Shown here: positions 23,618-33,600 of the stretch, piece by piece
How the letters are laid out: each line of letters begins with the position of its first letter
Position numbering within the stretch: the stretch's first letter is position 1
IMG/VR virus record: IMGVR_UViG_3300044846_001307
Coordinates: 1-64,000 of that record
Length of the DNA: 64,000 nt
Direction: 5' to 3' (one strand)
Origin: a virus
The notes under the pieces: model-generated
The model's input: the letters and a program-made list of their open reading frames with translations, nothing else
Databases searched by the model: none
What the model was told of the DNA's origin: nothing
Position numbers and translations under genes: made by a program

Positions 23618-23985
23618 TGGAAGATAATACAGAAATATCTCAAGAGTTAATTACGTATATTACTTTATTATCTGCAATGCAGGTTGTACAGAATTGTACT
23701 CTTGAATTACAAGGTACAATTTATGACCAAGGAAAAGTAAAAATAAAAACTAGGGAAGCTCTTAATGCTATGACCCAACTGAATGATAAAAGAAAAAGAC
23801 AAATGTGGGATAATGATCCAATTATGGCACCTACATTTATGCAAGCTATTCATATCATAGGGGAGCAATTAGCAAAAGGTGATGGTACTGCATTAGCAAA
23901 CATCACAGCTCTGACAAGACAAGGTATTGATTTATCTAAATACAAACTGGTAGAAATAGAAGAAGATGAACAAAGCAATGATTAA
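23614..23985 (+). CDS. Hypothetical protein
   Basis: A 123-residue helical protein with VKIKTREALNAMTQLNDKRK and an acidic end (VEIEEDEQSND); not recognised. It starts in the ATGA overlap with the oxygenase gene and its last 20 bp overlap the next small gene. Confidence 0.7.
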   Translation: MMEDNTEISQELITYITLLSAMQVVQNCTLELQGTIYDQGKVKIKTREALNAMTQLNDKRKRQMWDNDPIMAPTFMQAIHIIGEQLAKGDGTALANITALTRQGIDLSKYKLVEIEEDEQSND

Positions 23986-24151
23986 AAAGCTTATTATTGA
24001 AGCTTATCTCTCTGGTGCAGAATCTATGTACTGTGGATGTTATGAAAGACCAACAAAAGCTGAGGCTAGAGATTGGTATGATCAAGAATATGGTGTAGAA
24101 GATGCAGAAATCACGGAAGATTGTGATTGTTGTGAAGAAGAAGAAGATTAA
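23966..24151 (+). CDS. Small Cys-rich acidic protein
   Basis: A 61-residue protein with CGCY near the middle and CDCC at the end, embedded in Glu/Asp runs. The paired Cys could bind zinc. It overlaps the preceding gene by 20 bp and is 2 bp before the next ATG. Function unknown. Confidence 0.65.
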   Translation: MNKAMIKKLIIEAYLSGAESMYCGCYERPTKAEARDWYDQEYGVEDAEITEDCDCCEEEED

Positions 24152-24153
24152 CT

Positions 24154-24510
24154 ATGATTTGGTACATAACTGAATGGAAAACCAATAAGAAGATAACTCT
24201 TCCTACTGGAACACTTCTTGATCTTACATTTATGGAAAAAGGTTGGGGTAATGGTTATGTTGCTATTCCTCCTACACATCCTGCATACAAAATGGATTGG
24301 GATACTATGTTATATGCCATAGATGTACATGGTGGAATTACATATAATGATTTTGGAGATGGTATAAGAGCACCAAAAGATTGGTGGGTTATTGGTTTTG
24401 ATACATCTCACTATGGAGACACTATGGAAAGATGGCCAAAAGAAGCTGTAGAAGCTGAAACAAAAAGATTATTTTGTCAATTACTTGACATAGAATTAGG
24501 GGGACTGTAA
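24154..24510 (+). CDS. Conserved phage/prophage hypothetical protein
   Basis: A 118-residue protein with GYVAIPPTHPAYKMDWD, YAIDVHGGITYNDFGDGI and WWVIGFDTSHYGDTMERWP. I recognise the pattern GYV.lP..HP...VHGGlT....WviGFD..H.gD from many phage and prophage proteins without known function. It is the last plus-strand gene. Its stop codon lies inside the terminator stem, so transcription ends right at the gene's end. Confidence 0.8.
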   Translation: MIWYITEWKTNKKITLPTGTLLDLTFMEKGWGNGYVAIPPTHPAYKMDWDTMLYAIDVHGGITYNDFGDGIRAPKDWWVIGFDTSHYGDTMERWPKEAVEAETKRLFCQLLDIELGGL

Positions 24511-24528
24511 TGGTCCCCCTTTTTTTTT
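24498..24528 (+). terminator. Rho-independent terminator at the strand switch
   Basis: An 8-bp perfect stem AGGGGGAC / GTCCCCCT with a 7-base loop is followed by a long T-run. The left arm and loop contain the end of the last plus-strand gene. Reading on the minus strand there is no T-run after the hairpin, so it acts mainly for plus-strand transcripts at the junction of the two convergent arms. Confidence 0.9.
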
Positions 24529-24533
24529 CCTTG

Positions 24534-24674
24534 TTACCTTCCTTGAGAATTATACTTCTTTTTATAATTCTTGGAGCTTTTAAGTTTTGATGACTTAGTT
24601 TTTGAATGTATCCCAGGACGTGATACCTTTACTTTATCATACGTTTTTGCTGATCCTGTTGTTGTTTTTGCCAT
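24534..24674 (-). CDS. 46-residue basic conserved crAss-like phage protein
   Basis: An ATG-to-TAA frame of 47 codons directly after the 1978-residue gene (2 bp apart). The product is very basic: it starts MAKTTTGSAKTYDKVKVSRP and continues with repeated Lys/Ser motifs (KSSKLKSSKNYKKKY, ending SQGR). I recognise very similar short proteins (VSRPG...KxKxSxLKxSKNY) in crAss-like and other Bacteroidota phages. The charge suggests DNA or RNA binding, perhaps as a packaged basic peptide. It is the last gene of the minus-strand virion block. Confidence 0.8.
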   Translation of the reverse strand: MAKTTTGSAKTYDKVKVSRPGIHSKTKSSKLKSSKNYKKKYNSQGR

Positions 24675-24676
24675 TT

Positions 24677-27600
24677 TTAACTTCCTCTTTTAGAACTGTT
24701 TTTAACCATATTTTCAAATTGTGTAACTGGATCCCCAGTACCTCCGGATAAACCAAATATCTTACCTAATTTACTCCAAATCTTTAGTTCCCCTTCTTGT
24801 TTCCAAGAATAAGGTCCAGTATCTCTTTTATATCTATCCATTTCTGAAAATGTTACAAAGTCTAACACGTCTCCAAATATATCAATATAAAGTACAACTG
24901 TGTTATACCACGATGTTGTTGTTTGTGTAATCATCTTAACGTAGTCATCTGAACCAAAGTTAATTCCTTTTACATTAGGTAGTGGAACAAATGCACTAGA
25001 CTCTGCTTGTACCCCCATTGCTAATAACAACATGTGATTAGCTAAGAATCCGTATGTATTGAAACTATCTTCATTGATTGCACCAGACTTAGCTCTTAGT
25101 TTTTTCCATTTCTCATCATCTTCTGGATCAAATCCAAACAACATTAATGATAATAGAGCAAGACCAATAGCAAAGAATCCTTCACCGGCCATTTTTCTTA
25201 CAGCACCTTTTTCCTGGTCTGTTAAATAACTGTAGTTTTTAAAACCAGACTTCATAGTTTTAAGCATGGTTTGAAATGCAGTTATGTAAAAACCTTTACC
25301 ATAAGAAGTTGTAGCCCAATCATATCTGTCACCACCACCGGTCCATGAAATAGTTTTAGAATCAAAACCAAATCTATTCATCAACATTGGTGTAAACCAT
25401 TTTCTCATGAAGAAGAACATTCTGTAGAGTAATAACTTATTACCTTCAGGTTGTCCCATCTCATCATATGCACCAAATAACTTTCTAGAAGTTCCCTGGA
25501 TTCTATTCTTAAGTCCCATGAATAACTCTGACTTAGCAATAATAAGCTCTTGACCATCTTCAAGCTGCACTTCAGATTTAATCCTGTTCTTAGCTTTAAG
25601 TTCATCAACACTTATGTAATACTTCTTAGCTATTTCTGCTAAAGTCTCACCTTTAACATACTCATGATAAACTGCAAGATTATTCCATCCTGGGTGTACT
25701 CCTTTTTTAAGTCTGATAATTCCATCTTCATCTTTCTCCCAAGCTTCAATGTATCTTAATGCTTTCTTTGTACCATCACCAAGAATCTGATCTACTTTCT
25801 GACCATACATGAATGCACCAAACAATGAGACTGCAACTTGCATCTCACCAAATTTTCTGTGCATGTACATCCACTCCATGTTGACTAGATCTTTTACTAA
25901 TGATCTCTCAACCTCTCTACCGAATTGATCTTTAGATTTAAAGTTAGGATCAAAGATCTGAATCAACTGTGTAGATATAGCTCCAGGTCCTGTTTGATAG
26001 ATACCTTTTGTTGACCATTCTAACATAGCTTTTTCTGCCCAAGGTCTTGCTAATGCAATATCTTTAAGATTGATAAACTCAGCACCTGCACCTTCAATAA
26101 TTAACTGGACGTAACCACCATACTTGTTTTTCAAATCTGAAGGAATATTAACAGCTAATGAACCCATAGCAGATAAACCTTGAAGTTGATTTATCCATTT
26201 ACCAAAACCAGGGTGAGTTTCCTCAATACCTTCAACCATCTTACCATAGTACTCTCTTTCAATAAGAGATTTTACTTGACCAAGTCTATTGTTAGTAGCA
26301 AACTTTTTCTTTGCATTTGTTAGGGCCCCTTTCAAACTGTAGATGTTCTTATCAAACTTCTCTAATTCTTTAGGAGCATTATCAGGATCCTCTAAAGTGT
26401 CCAAGATACTTTGCACAAGAGGTAAGCTTTCTAAAAGTTTTCCTTGTGTTTGTACAGACAACGCATATCTAAATAAACCTTGGAAGATATCAGCATCTTG
26501 TACTTCAATATCTAAGTTATAGATACCAGATACAGGAACGTATGATATTTGATTTCCATCAAGATCCGTGTTTACTAAGTTGTTTTCAGGATTGTAGTTC
26601 AAGTCATTCTCAGCATCCATTACAGATTTACCTAATGCTTGTTTGTACCACTCCTTTACATTTGCCCCTAATTCAGAGAACCTCTGACCGTAAGCACCTT
26701 TTTGAATAGCTTGGTAGATGTCTCCTTTTTTAAGAGCATATCTAGGCATGTCAAGATACAACTTACTATAACTACTCTGACCTTTCTGATTATCTAAATG
26801 GTATTCCTTAATTGCTTCAAGTAACTTAAATTCATTACTGTTAGCAGCTTGCATTTGAAAGTACTTCTCATTCATGAATCTGTTATCAAGAGCACTGTAT
26901 TTTGAATTTGGTTCATAAAGTCTAGGTAACCATTGATTCTTATTATCAATGTACTTACCTATATACTCTGACTTGTCTGCTCCAAAAGGAATAGTTCTAT
27001 ACTCATCTTTAACCTGATATCTAGAGTGTCTTGCATTTGGTGTACCCATAAGAACAACCTCGTCTCCGTTTCTGTCTAAGATTCTAGTAAACTTGATGTT
27101 ACTTTCATCTTTAGGTACAGACACAGTATTGGCTTTTGTTCTTTTATATCTAGCAATGTAAGCTCTAGATGGTTTATCATACTGTTGTACAACATAGTGA
27201 TTAGTTTCAAACCAACTCTTAAATGCATCATCTGCATCTAGAATTTCTTCAAACTCTTCAGTATTAATAAAGTCATCAATCTCATCAATCTCCAACTCTT
27301 TAATATTTTGCTTAGATAAATTATAGTTTAATGTCTCTAAGTAATATGTAGTAGGTATGTTTACTGATAAGTCAGATAACTCTGAGAAGATATCTTGGAT
27401 TCTAGCGGCATCTTCAGGACTTATTCCCTGGTCATTTAACAAGTCTAATAGATACATATATCTTTTAGATTCTGCAGACCCTGCTTGTAGTAATCCTTTT
27501 CTAGCTTTTTCTGACAGTTCTCTCAACTCTTCAGAGTCTTCTTTAGAGAGACCTGTGGAAGAATCAAATCTGAATTTGAAATCTGCAATAGATTGTTCCA

Positions 27601-30600
27601 AGTCTCTGATTCTCTCAAGTCTTGTTTTACCCATAGCACCACTATCAGGTTCTCCTTGCTCATCCCTGTAACTGTAGATTAGATCATTAATAGTTTTAAA
27701 TGCTTCAGCTACATCAAATTTAGATTTGGTAGCTTCATTCATTCTAGTTTGCAGTTCTCTAAGTTCTGTTATCAATGCATTTCTACTTTCCCAGTACTTA
27801 GGATCGTATTCCATTCTTAGATTCTGTCTTCTCCATTTTTCTAACTCAGCTTTAAAGTCTGCTGAACCAGGGGAGATTCCTTTAGTTTCTAATAAATCTG
27901 CAAACTCATTGTATGCACTTTGTAGTAATCCTTCAATAGGTCTCCACTCATAGAAACCTTTTGTAGCGGCTCTGTGTTCTTGTAAAACTTCAGCAATGCT
28001 TAAGTCATAGATTCCATTCTCCGGATCATCTACTTTAGAAGTACCATCTTCATAAGTAAGAGAATATAATTGTTGAAACTCTCTGAATGCAGCTTGAATA
28101 GTAGAGTATTTTTCAAATCTCTCATACTCATTCTCCATACTGTTTAGTAAGTTGTTGTAAGCTTGTAGCTTTTGCTTTCTAACAAAGTATGCTAATTTAC
28201 CTACCTCAGACTTTTTAAAGATATCATCTTTCTCATAGAATTCTGGCACATATTCTTGCCACATGAAGTCTCTTTTAAACTGTTCAAACTCCATAACTGC
28301 ATCAGCAAGTTTTGTTTGATCTTCAGTTTTCTTTGCTTCTTCAATGTTCCACTCTAATAAATCATAATGGTATCTGTAGTCTTTGTATTTATCAAGATAA
28401 GCATAAACTTCTTTCTCAATAGGTTTACCTGTTTCTTTATCAAAATACATTATCTTATCTTTGAACCCAAGCTTTTCTCTTAACTGAATAGAGTTAAGTT
28501 TGCTGAATCCTACTTTAGGTAGAAGTTCTTCTAGTTTTTTTCTAAACTTCATAGACTGCTCCCAAACAACGTTTTGAACTTGAGTTCTCTCATTCTGAAT
28601 AAACATTGCTAATGGTCCTACTATAACATCATTACTTGAACTATAGCTTTCCAACCATCTATTGAACCAGGTAACATCCTGTGCACCTCCTGTAAGAGCT
28701 GCTCGGATCTTATCCTCATCAACTACTAAGTCTTTGTATTCTTTTAAAAACCCTTTTAAAACATCCGCGGGAATACCTTTCTGTACTAATGCATCCACAT
28801 CAGCATCTGTAAGAGTTTGTTGAACAACTTTATTATATAAGTCATCAACTTCTTTCTCTAACTGATCTGCAGAGAAAGTTTGTTTTAATGCAATACCAAG
28901 GTTTCCTTTAAGTCTATCTTGAATATACTTAGACATGTATCCAGTAATCTCCACATAGAACTGTACGTTATTGTTCTTAAGGATATTTGCAATATTGGTA
29001 TTGATTCTTGTAATGTTTAATACAATCTCATTCAAGGTTTGATAGAAAGGATTACTACTTTCAATCAATTGACCTTCTGATGAAAGAGATTCATCAATTG
29101 CTTGAATCATTTTCAACCATGCTTTTGAATTTTGTTTGTATAACATTAACAAAGCAATAGTACTTCTATTGTTTATATTGGTATTGCTGATTCTTGAAAC
29201 ATCAAGTAACATGTTTTGGGTCATGCTGTTGATATTATCTAATGTATTTACCAATGCTACTGCTCTTTGAAGATCTACATCTAGGGCCCCTTTGGCAGCA
29301 TCTAATGCATTTTGAATCATCTGATCTTCTGTAAAACTTTCAGTGTCTACATTAAGATTGTCTTTTAGTGTGCTAACCACCTCACGTAGATATCTGTTTG
29401 TTCCCTGTTCAAATAATGAATCCTTTAAGAATTTTCTTGATGCTTTGTCTCCTTTAAAGTTCTCAGCTTCTGTAAGAATTCTTCTATTAGTTTCATATAT
29501 TTCACGGACCACTTTAAGTTGTGACTCAGCATTAGAGAACTTGTTAAGTTCTTTTGCTCGGTCAACAACATTCCGTGAGAACATAACCAGATCTTCTTCT
29601 GTAATATTGTCTGTGTTAAACTCAAACTCTTTATCCAAGAGCATATCAGCTAACTCCTCTAGAGTAGTATCAACATCTAGTTTAGCAACGTTTACTTTAT
29701 TCCCAAACAATTTTCTTAATAGCTGTTTAATAGCAGCCATAAGTTTGTTCATGAAACTTTGGAAACCTTCTGTTTCTATTTCATTGTTTATTCTATTAAG
29801 TGCTTTCAACTGCATTGCGTATGCTAGCACTTCTTCTTTGAATAGATCAGAGTTCTCTTCTAGTTCAGGATAGTTATTTAATACATAGTATTTAATACCT
29901 TGACCTTCTTCTGTAGCTAATGCTTGATCATATAGTTTCTGAAATAGGATGTTGTTTGTCTTTCTCAGGCCTTGGAGAACCGGGTGAGAGAATTCGTGAA
30001 GTACAGTTCTTACATTTACATTATCACCTACTATATAAACAGTACCAGCATAATAAAATGCGGGTTCTCCATTGTATTTAACGGCTCTATTCTTTAAAAT
30101 GTTTGCTGCTTCGTCTTGTGTAATAGTTTCAAATTGTGCACCAATACCTTTAGATAATCTTTGTGCAAGTACTTCAGCAATTTCTCTTGATCTTTCGTTT
30201 TGTAACTCATCAAGTTTTACATCCATAAATAATACACCATTAATCTCTTGTAAAGATTGATCTACTTTAGGATTATCTAAAGCTGGCATATCTTTCATCA
30301 TCATTGCATCATCTGGTCTTGCATTATACAAGTCCTGCAATCTCTCAAAAAGTTTTACATTAGGTTCAGCTCTAAGTACTCTATACTTTGCATCTCTCCA
30401 GTATGTAGATCTTTGTGGATCTACATGCTCAGACATATTAGTACTAAATAACTTAGTACCATCAGTTTTTAGACCATACTTTGTTTCAGCTAATGCTGTT
30501 ATCTGATCATTTAACTTATCAAAAAGATCTTCATTGATGATTCTTCTCACATCATTTGTAGCTCCTTTATCTTGTAAAAACTTTATTGAATTTAATTGTA

Positions 30601-30613
30601 CCTGACAAACCAT
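24677..30613 (-). CDS. Giant virion protein with zincin-like motif and LysM repeat
   Basis: A 1978-residue protein, last of three giants and 1 bp after the RNA polymerase gene. Visible parts: a gluzincin-like VLHEFSHPVLQG (HEFSH at 206-210) with a later FKEEVLAYAMQL as possible third ligand, then IKQLLRKLFG; long coiled-coil and charged helices from about 350 to 1300; a LysM-type repeat at about 1650-1695 (GETLAEIAKKYYISVDELKA); and a hydrophobic stretch GFFAIGLALLSLMLFGF near 1815. In crAss-like phages the giant proteins next to the polymerase are packaged and ejected. LysM suggests contact with peptidoglycan, the zincin a proteolytic step, and the hydrophobic part membrane passage. All of that is inference. 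Confidence 0.8.
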   Translation of the reverse strand: MVCQVQLNSIKFLQDKGATNDVRRIINEDLFDKLNDQITALAETKYGLKTDGTKLFSTNMSEHVDPQRSTYWRDAKYRVLRAEPNVKLFERLQDLYNARPDDAMMMKDMPALDNPKVDQSLQEINGVLFMDVKLDELQNERSREIAEVLAQRLSKGIGAQFETITQDEAANILKNRAVKYNGEPAFYYAGTVYIVGDNVNVRTVLHEFSHPVLQGLRKTNNILFQKLYDQALATEEGQGIKYYVLNNYPELEENSDLFKEEVLAYAMQLKALNRINNEIETEGFQSFMNKLMAAIKQLLRKLFGNKVNVAKLDVDTTLEELADMLLDKEFEFNTDNITEEDLVMFSRNVVDRAKELNKFSNAESQLKVVREIYETNRRILTEAENFKGDKASRKFLKDSLFEQGTNRYLREVVSTLKDNLNVDTESFTEDQMIQNALDAAKGALDVDLQRAVALVNTLDNINSMTQNMLLDVSRISNTNINNRSTIALLMLYKQNSKAWLKMIQAIDESLSSEGQLIESSNPFYQTLNEIVLNITRINTNIANILKNNNVQFYVEITGYMSKYIQDRLKGNLGIALKQTFSADQLEKEVDDLYNKVVQQTLTDADVDALVQKGIPADVLKGFLKEYKDLVVDEDKIRAALTGGAQDVTWFNRWLESYSSSNDVIVGPLAMFIQNERTQVQNVVWEQSMKFRKKLEELLPKVGFSKLNSIQLREKLGFKDKIMYFDKETGKPIEKEVYAYLDKYKDYRYHYDLLEWNIEEAKKTEDQTKLADAVMEFEQFKRDFMWQEYVPEFYEKDDIFKKSEVGKLAYFVRKQKLQAYNNLLNSMENEYERFEKYSTIQAAFREFQQLYSLTYEDGTSKVDDPENGIYDLSIAEVLQEHRAATKGFYEWRPIEGLLQSAYNEFADLLETKGISPGSADFKAELEKWRRQNLRMEYDPKYWESRNALITELRELQTRMNEATKSKFDVAEAFKTINDLIYSYRDEQGEPDSGAMGKTRLERIRDLEQSIADFKFRFDSSTGLSKEDSEELRELSEKARKGLLQAGSAESKRYMYLLDLLNDQGISPEDAARIQDIFSELSDLSVNIPTTYYLETLNYNLSKQNIKELEIDEIDDFINTEEFEEILDADDAFKSWFETNHYVVQQYDKPSRAYIARYKRTKANTVSVPKDESNIKFTRILDRNGDEVVLMGTPNARHSRYQVKDEYRTIPFGADKSEYIGKYIDNKNQWLPRLYEPNSKYSALDNRFMNEKYFQMQAANSNEFKLLEAIKEYHLDNQKGQSSYSKLYLDMPRYALKKGDIYQAIQKGAYGQRFSELGANVKEWYKQALGKSVMDAENDLNYNPENNLVNTDLDGNQISYVPVSGIYNLDIEVQDADIFQGLFRYALSVQTQGKLLESLPLVQSILDTLEDPDNAPKELEKFDKNIYSLKGALTNAKKKFATNNRLGQVKSLIEREYYGKMVEGIEETHPGFGKWINQLQGLSAMGSLAVNIPSDLKNKYGGYVQLIIEGAGAEFINLKDIALARPWAEKAMLEWSTKGIYQTGPGAISTQLIQIFDPNFKSKDQFGREVERSLVKDLVNMEWMYMHRKFGEMQVAVSLFGAFMYGQKVDQILGDGTKKALRYIEAWEKDEDGIIRLKKGVHPGWNNLAVYHEYVKGETLAEIAKKYYISVDELKAKNRIKSEVQLEDGQELIIAKSELFMGLKNRIQGTSRKLFGAYDEMGQPEGNKLLLYRMFFFMRKWFTPMLMNRFGFDSKTISWTGGGDRYDWATTSYGKGFYITAFQTMLKTMKSGFKNYSYLTDQEKGAVRKMAGEGFFAIGLALLSLMLFGFDPEDDEKWKKLRAKSGAINEDSFNTYGFLANHMLLLAMGVQAESSAFVPLPNVKGINFGSDDYVKMITQTTTSWYNTVVLYIDIFGDVLDFVTFSEMDRYKRDTGPYSWKQEGELKIWSKLGKIFGLSGGTGDPVTQFENMVKNSSKRGS

Positions 30614-30614
30614 A

Positions 30615-33600
30615 TTATGAACATTTAAACGGATCTTCTTCTAATTCCAATTGTGTTAATATTTCAGCATCTGAAATTCCTTGACTTGCACTCACTAAGT
30701 CTCTCATTTGGTCATACTTAGTAGAACCTGGATTAACATATTGAAACTCTTCAAATAACCTCTTACTTAAATATACAAATAATTCTTGAGGCATGGTATT
30801 AGGATCACCAAATCCATACTCTGGAAATGCAATTTTACCATCTTTATCTTGAATTTGTTTGATTATATTAATTCTCTTTTCCCAAATATTTTTTAGTGTT
30901 TGGTATTGGTCAGGACTAAGCTCAACTTGTTTACCATTAACAACACTTGCAAATAAATTAGTTGGGAAATTAATAGACATGCTAGGTATTTCTGACATAA
31001 AGTTAGATGCACCACCTAGATTAGTACCTTTTGCAATTTGCTCAGGTTTAATCTCATAGACACTTGTGTTGTGTACAAAGACTACGTCCGGATTATTTTT
31101 ACCTATGTTAGTGTAATAGTATATATTTTTAGCATTGCTATCATTATACATAAATACTCCTTCTTTATCTGTAGATCTTAAACCAAGTCTTTTTACTTCA
31201 GCTGTAGTATCTAGATTTGTAGAATCTTCTTCAGCTACTTGCTCACCTCTTTGTGGTGTAGGTGCAACTGTAGGACTAATTCTTTCAGGATTAGCATAAT
31301 CCATATTAGACAAGTAGTCTTTAAATCTATTTTTGTTTAGATTAGTAACTGAGTTCTGTCTGATAAACTGATCATAGAAGTTATCCAACACTGTAAATCC
31401 TTTTTTATTCAAAGCATCCATAAACTCACCAACCTCATCTTCTACAACAGCTAAGAAATCTGTGTAGTCAACAACATTTGTAAAGCTTAATTTAGTTTTG
31501 TTTAGACCTGTTTGCAAGAAAGCAAATGTGTTTAAGTATTTAAACATATCACTGATTCTAGCATTCTCTTGTGGATCACTAACTTTTTGTACAGTTGGAT
31601 CTGCTAATCTTTTAAGATCATTACTATAAAGATTGGCCTTATCATTATCAAAACTCTTCTCAGCTAACAAGATGTTAAATGCAGTCTCAGTTTTATCTGA
31701 ATCAAGTTTTAATCTACCCAATACTGGATAGTCTTTTGCAAGCTCTGGATTGTTTTGTAACAACTTAGACATTCTTACAGCAAAAGCATTATCACTATCT
31801 TGGAATAAGTGGAAGAAGTTGTATGAATTATCTAAAGCTTTGACAGCTAATAGTTTTTCATATGTATATCTTGCAGCTTTTTCACTTGATAAATCTGGGA
31901 ACAGTTCTTTTGTAGTTTTTAGTTCTTCTTGGAATTCTACTGAAGTAGAGAAGTCTGTTGTAAGAGGGTATACTGATCTCAAGTACTCACGTTCTGAAAC
32001 AAATTTCTGATATTCATTGAAGTTTGTTTCTTCATTATTCATGAATGTTGATGGATGTAATGGGTATAAACCTCTATCCTCGTAACTATTCTCTACATCT
32101 GATCCTTCTACCCAAGCCTGTGCTTTGAATTCTTTCTGTAATTGTTTAACATCTACATATAAAGTACCACCTTTAACAAATGCACCTCTCTTAAGTTCTT
32201 TTACAAGTGCAGTAGGAATTTTAGTCTCCATGTTTAAAGACATAAATCCTTCTTCAGCTTTATATTTTCTTAGAGCATTCTGAAGAATAAAACTTACAAT
32301 ATCATTTCTAAATACATTGCTGAACATTTCAACATTCTTACCTGGAAAAGTAGTTTCAAGATCATTTCTGATTTGATTCTTTCTTGCAATTAAGTAATCA
32401 CTAATCTGTTTGTGGTATCTTAATTTAAATAAAGGTCTACTTACAGCTAAAGCCATAGGTCCATTAAAGAAAGAACTAATTACAGAGTCATTCATCATTC
32501 TATCCAAAATTTCTCTTGGAATTCTTTCATCATACTGTAATTCATCAATGTTAGCTTCACTTTGCTCTACATCAGATAAAGTAGACTTAGTAGCTGTATC
32601 TGGATTAGAACTCATTTTAAGTGCTGTATATCCAGAAATTTGTTGTTCTAATTCAAGGTAATGTAGGAACATAGCTTTTGCAATATCACTATCTGCATCA
32701 TTATCCATGATAAGTTTTTCCATCTCCTTTTCAGTAAATGTTTGTTCTTTTCTACCATTGAAATGAGCATCCAATAATTCTTGGCCTTTTAAATATCTAG
32801 CATCATTACTAGAATTTTTAGCTAACTCAGCTTTGTCAAAATGTTTTCTAATAACTTCAGATGCAGCTTTGTATTTTGCTAATCCTGGACTATCTGGTTT
32901 CTTGTTAAGTACATCAGCAAAAGTAGATTTAGCAAGACGTTGTTCATCCACATACTCTCTCACCAATGGGTTAGATACAAAATAGATTGCTTCTTGAACA
33001 GGTACACCAGCTTTAACTAGATAAAGTAAAGTTGGAGCTACCTCATAGTTACCTTGGATAAAGAAGATCCATGCATCTTTCTCAACATCCACCCAACCAT
33101 TCATCATCTGAGAAATAACATCAGCTACTTTATTGACACCATCAACATCATATAAATTTGACATAGAGATGACTTCTTTACCGTCCACAATCATTTTATT
33201 GTTTCTCAACCTCATGTTGCTCTTTCTCAATTCTTTCTTGATAGTATATTCATCCGGCATATAAGCACCAATTGAATTCATAATAACATTGAAAGTATTT
33301 TCAATAGCACCGAGACCTAAAGTTTTCTTACCTACAATATTAGATTCATGTTTGTATATGTTATACATTGCTTCTAATACTCTTGTAGGACTAATTTCTC
33401 CAGTATTGTCAGTCATTTTATTATTCTTAGGATTGTACTCCGAAACATACTCTGATAATTTTTCAGCAATGTCTTTAAGAATAAACGTACCATTTGGCAT
33501 AATAAGAGATGCATAGTTATCAGGAAGCTCAAGAATGTTTCTGATATCTTCTATAAGTTCATTTTCTAATGCAGCTTTTTGTTCTTTAACAGCTTTGGTA

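Noticed and set aside
29343-29873. A 176-codon plus-strand frame inside the 1978-residue gene
   Set aside because: Antisense to a continuous 1978-codon gene; composition is Ser/Leu-rich as expected for the complement of the coding strand. Similar frames in 30-48 kb were dismissed for the same reason.
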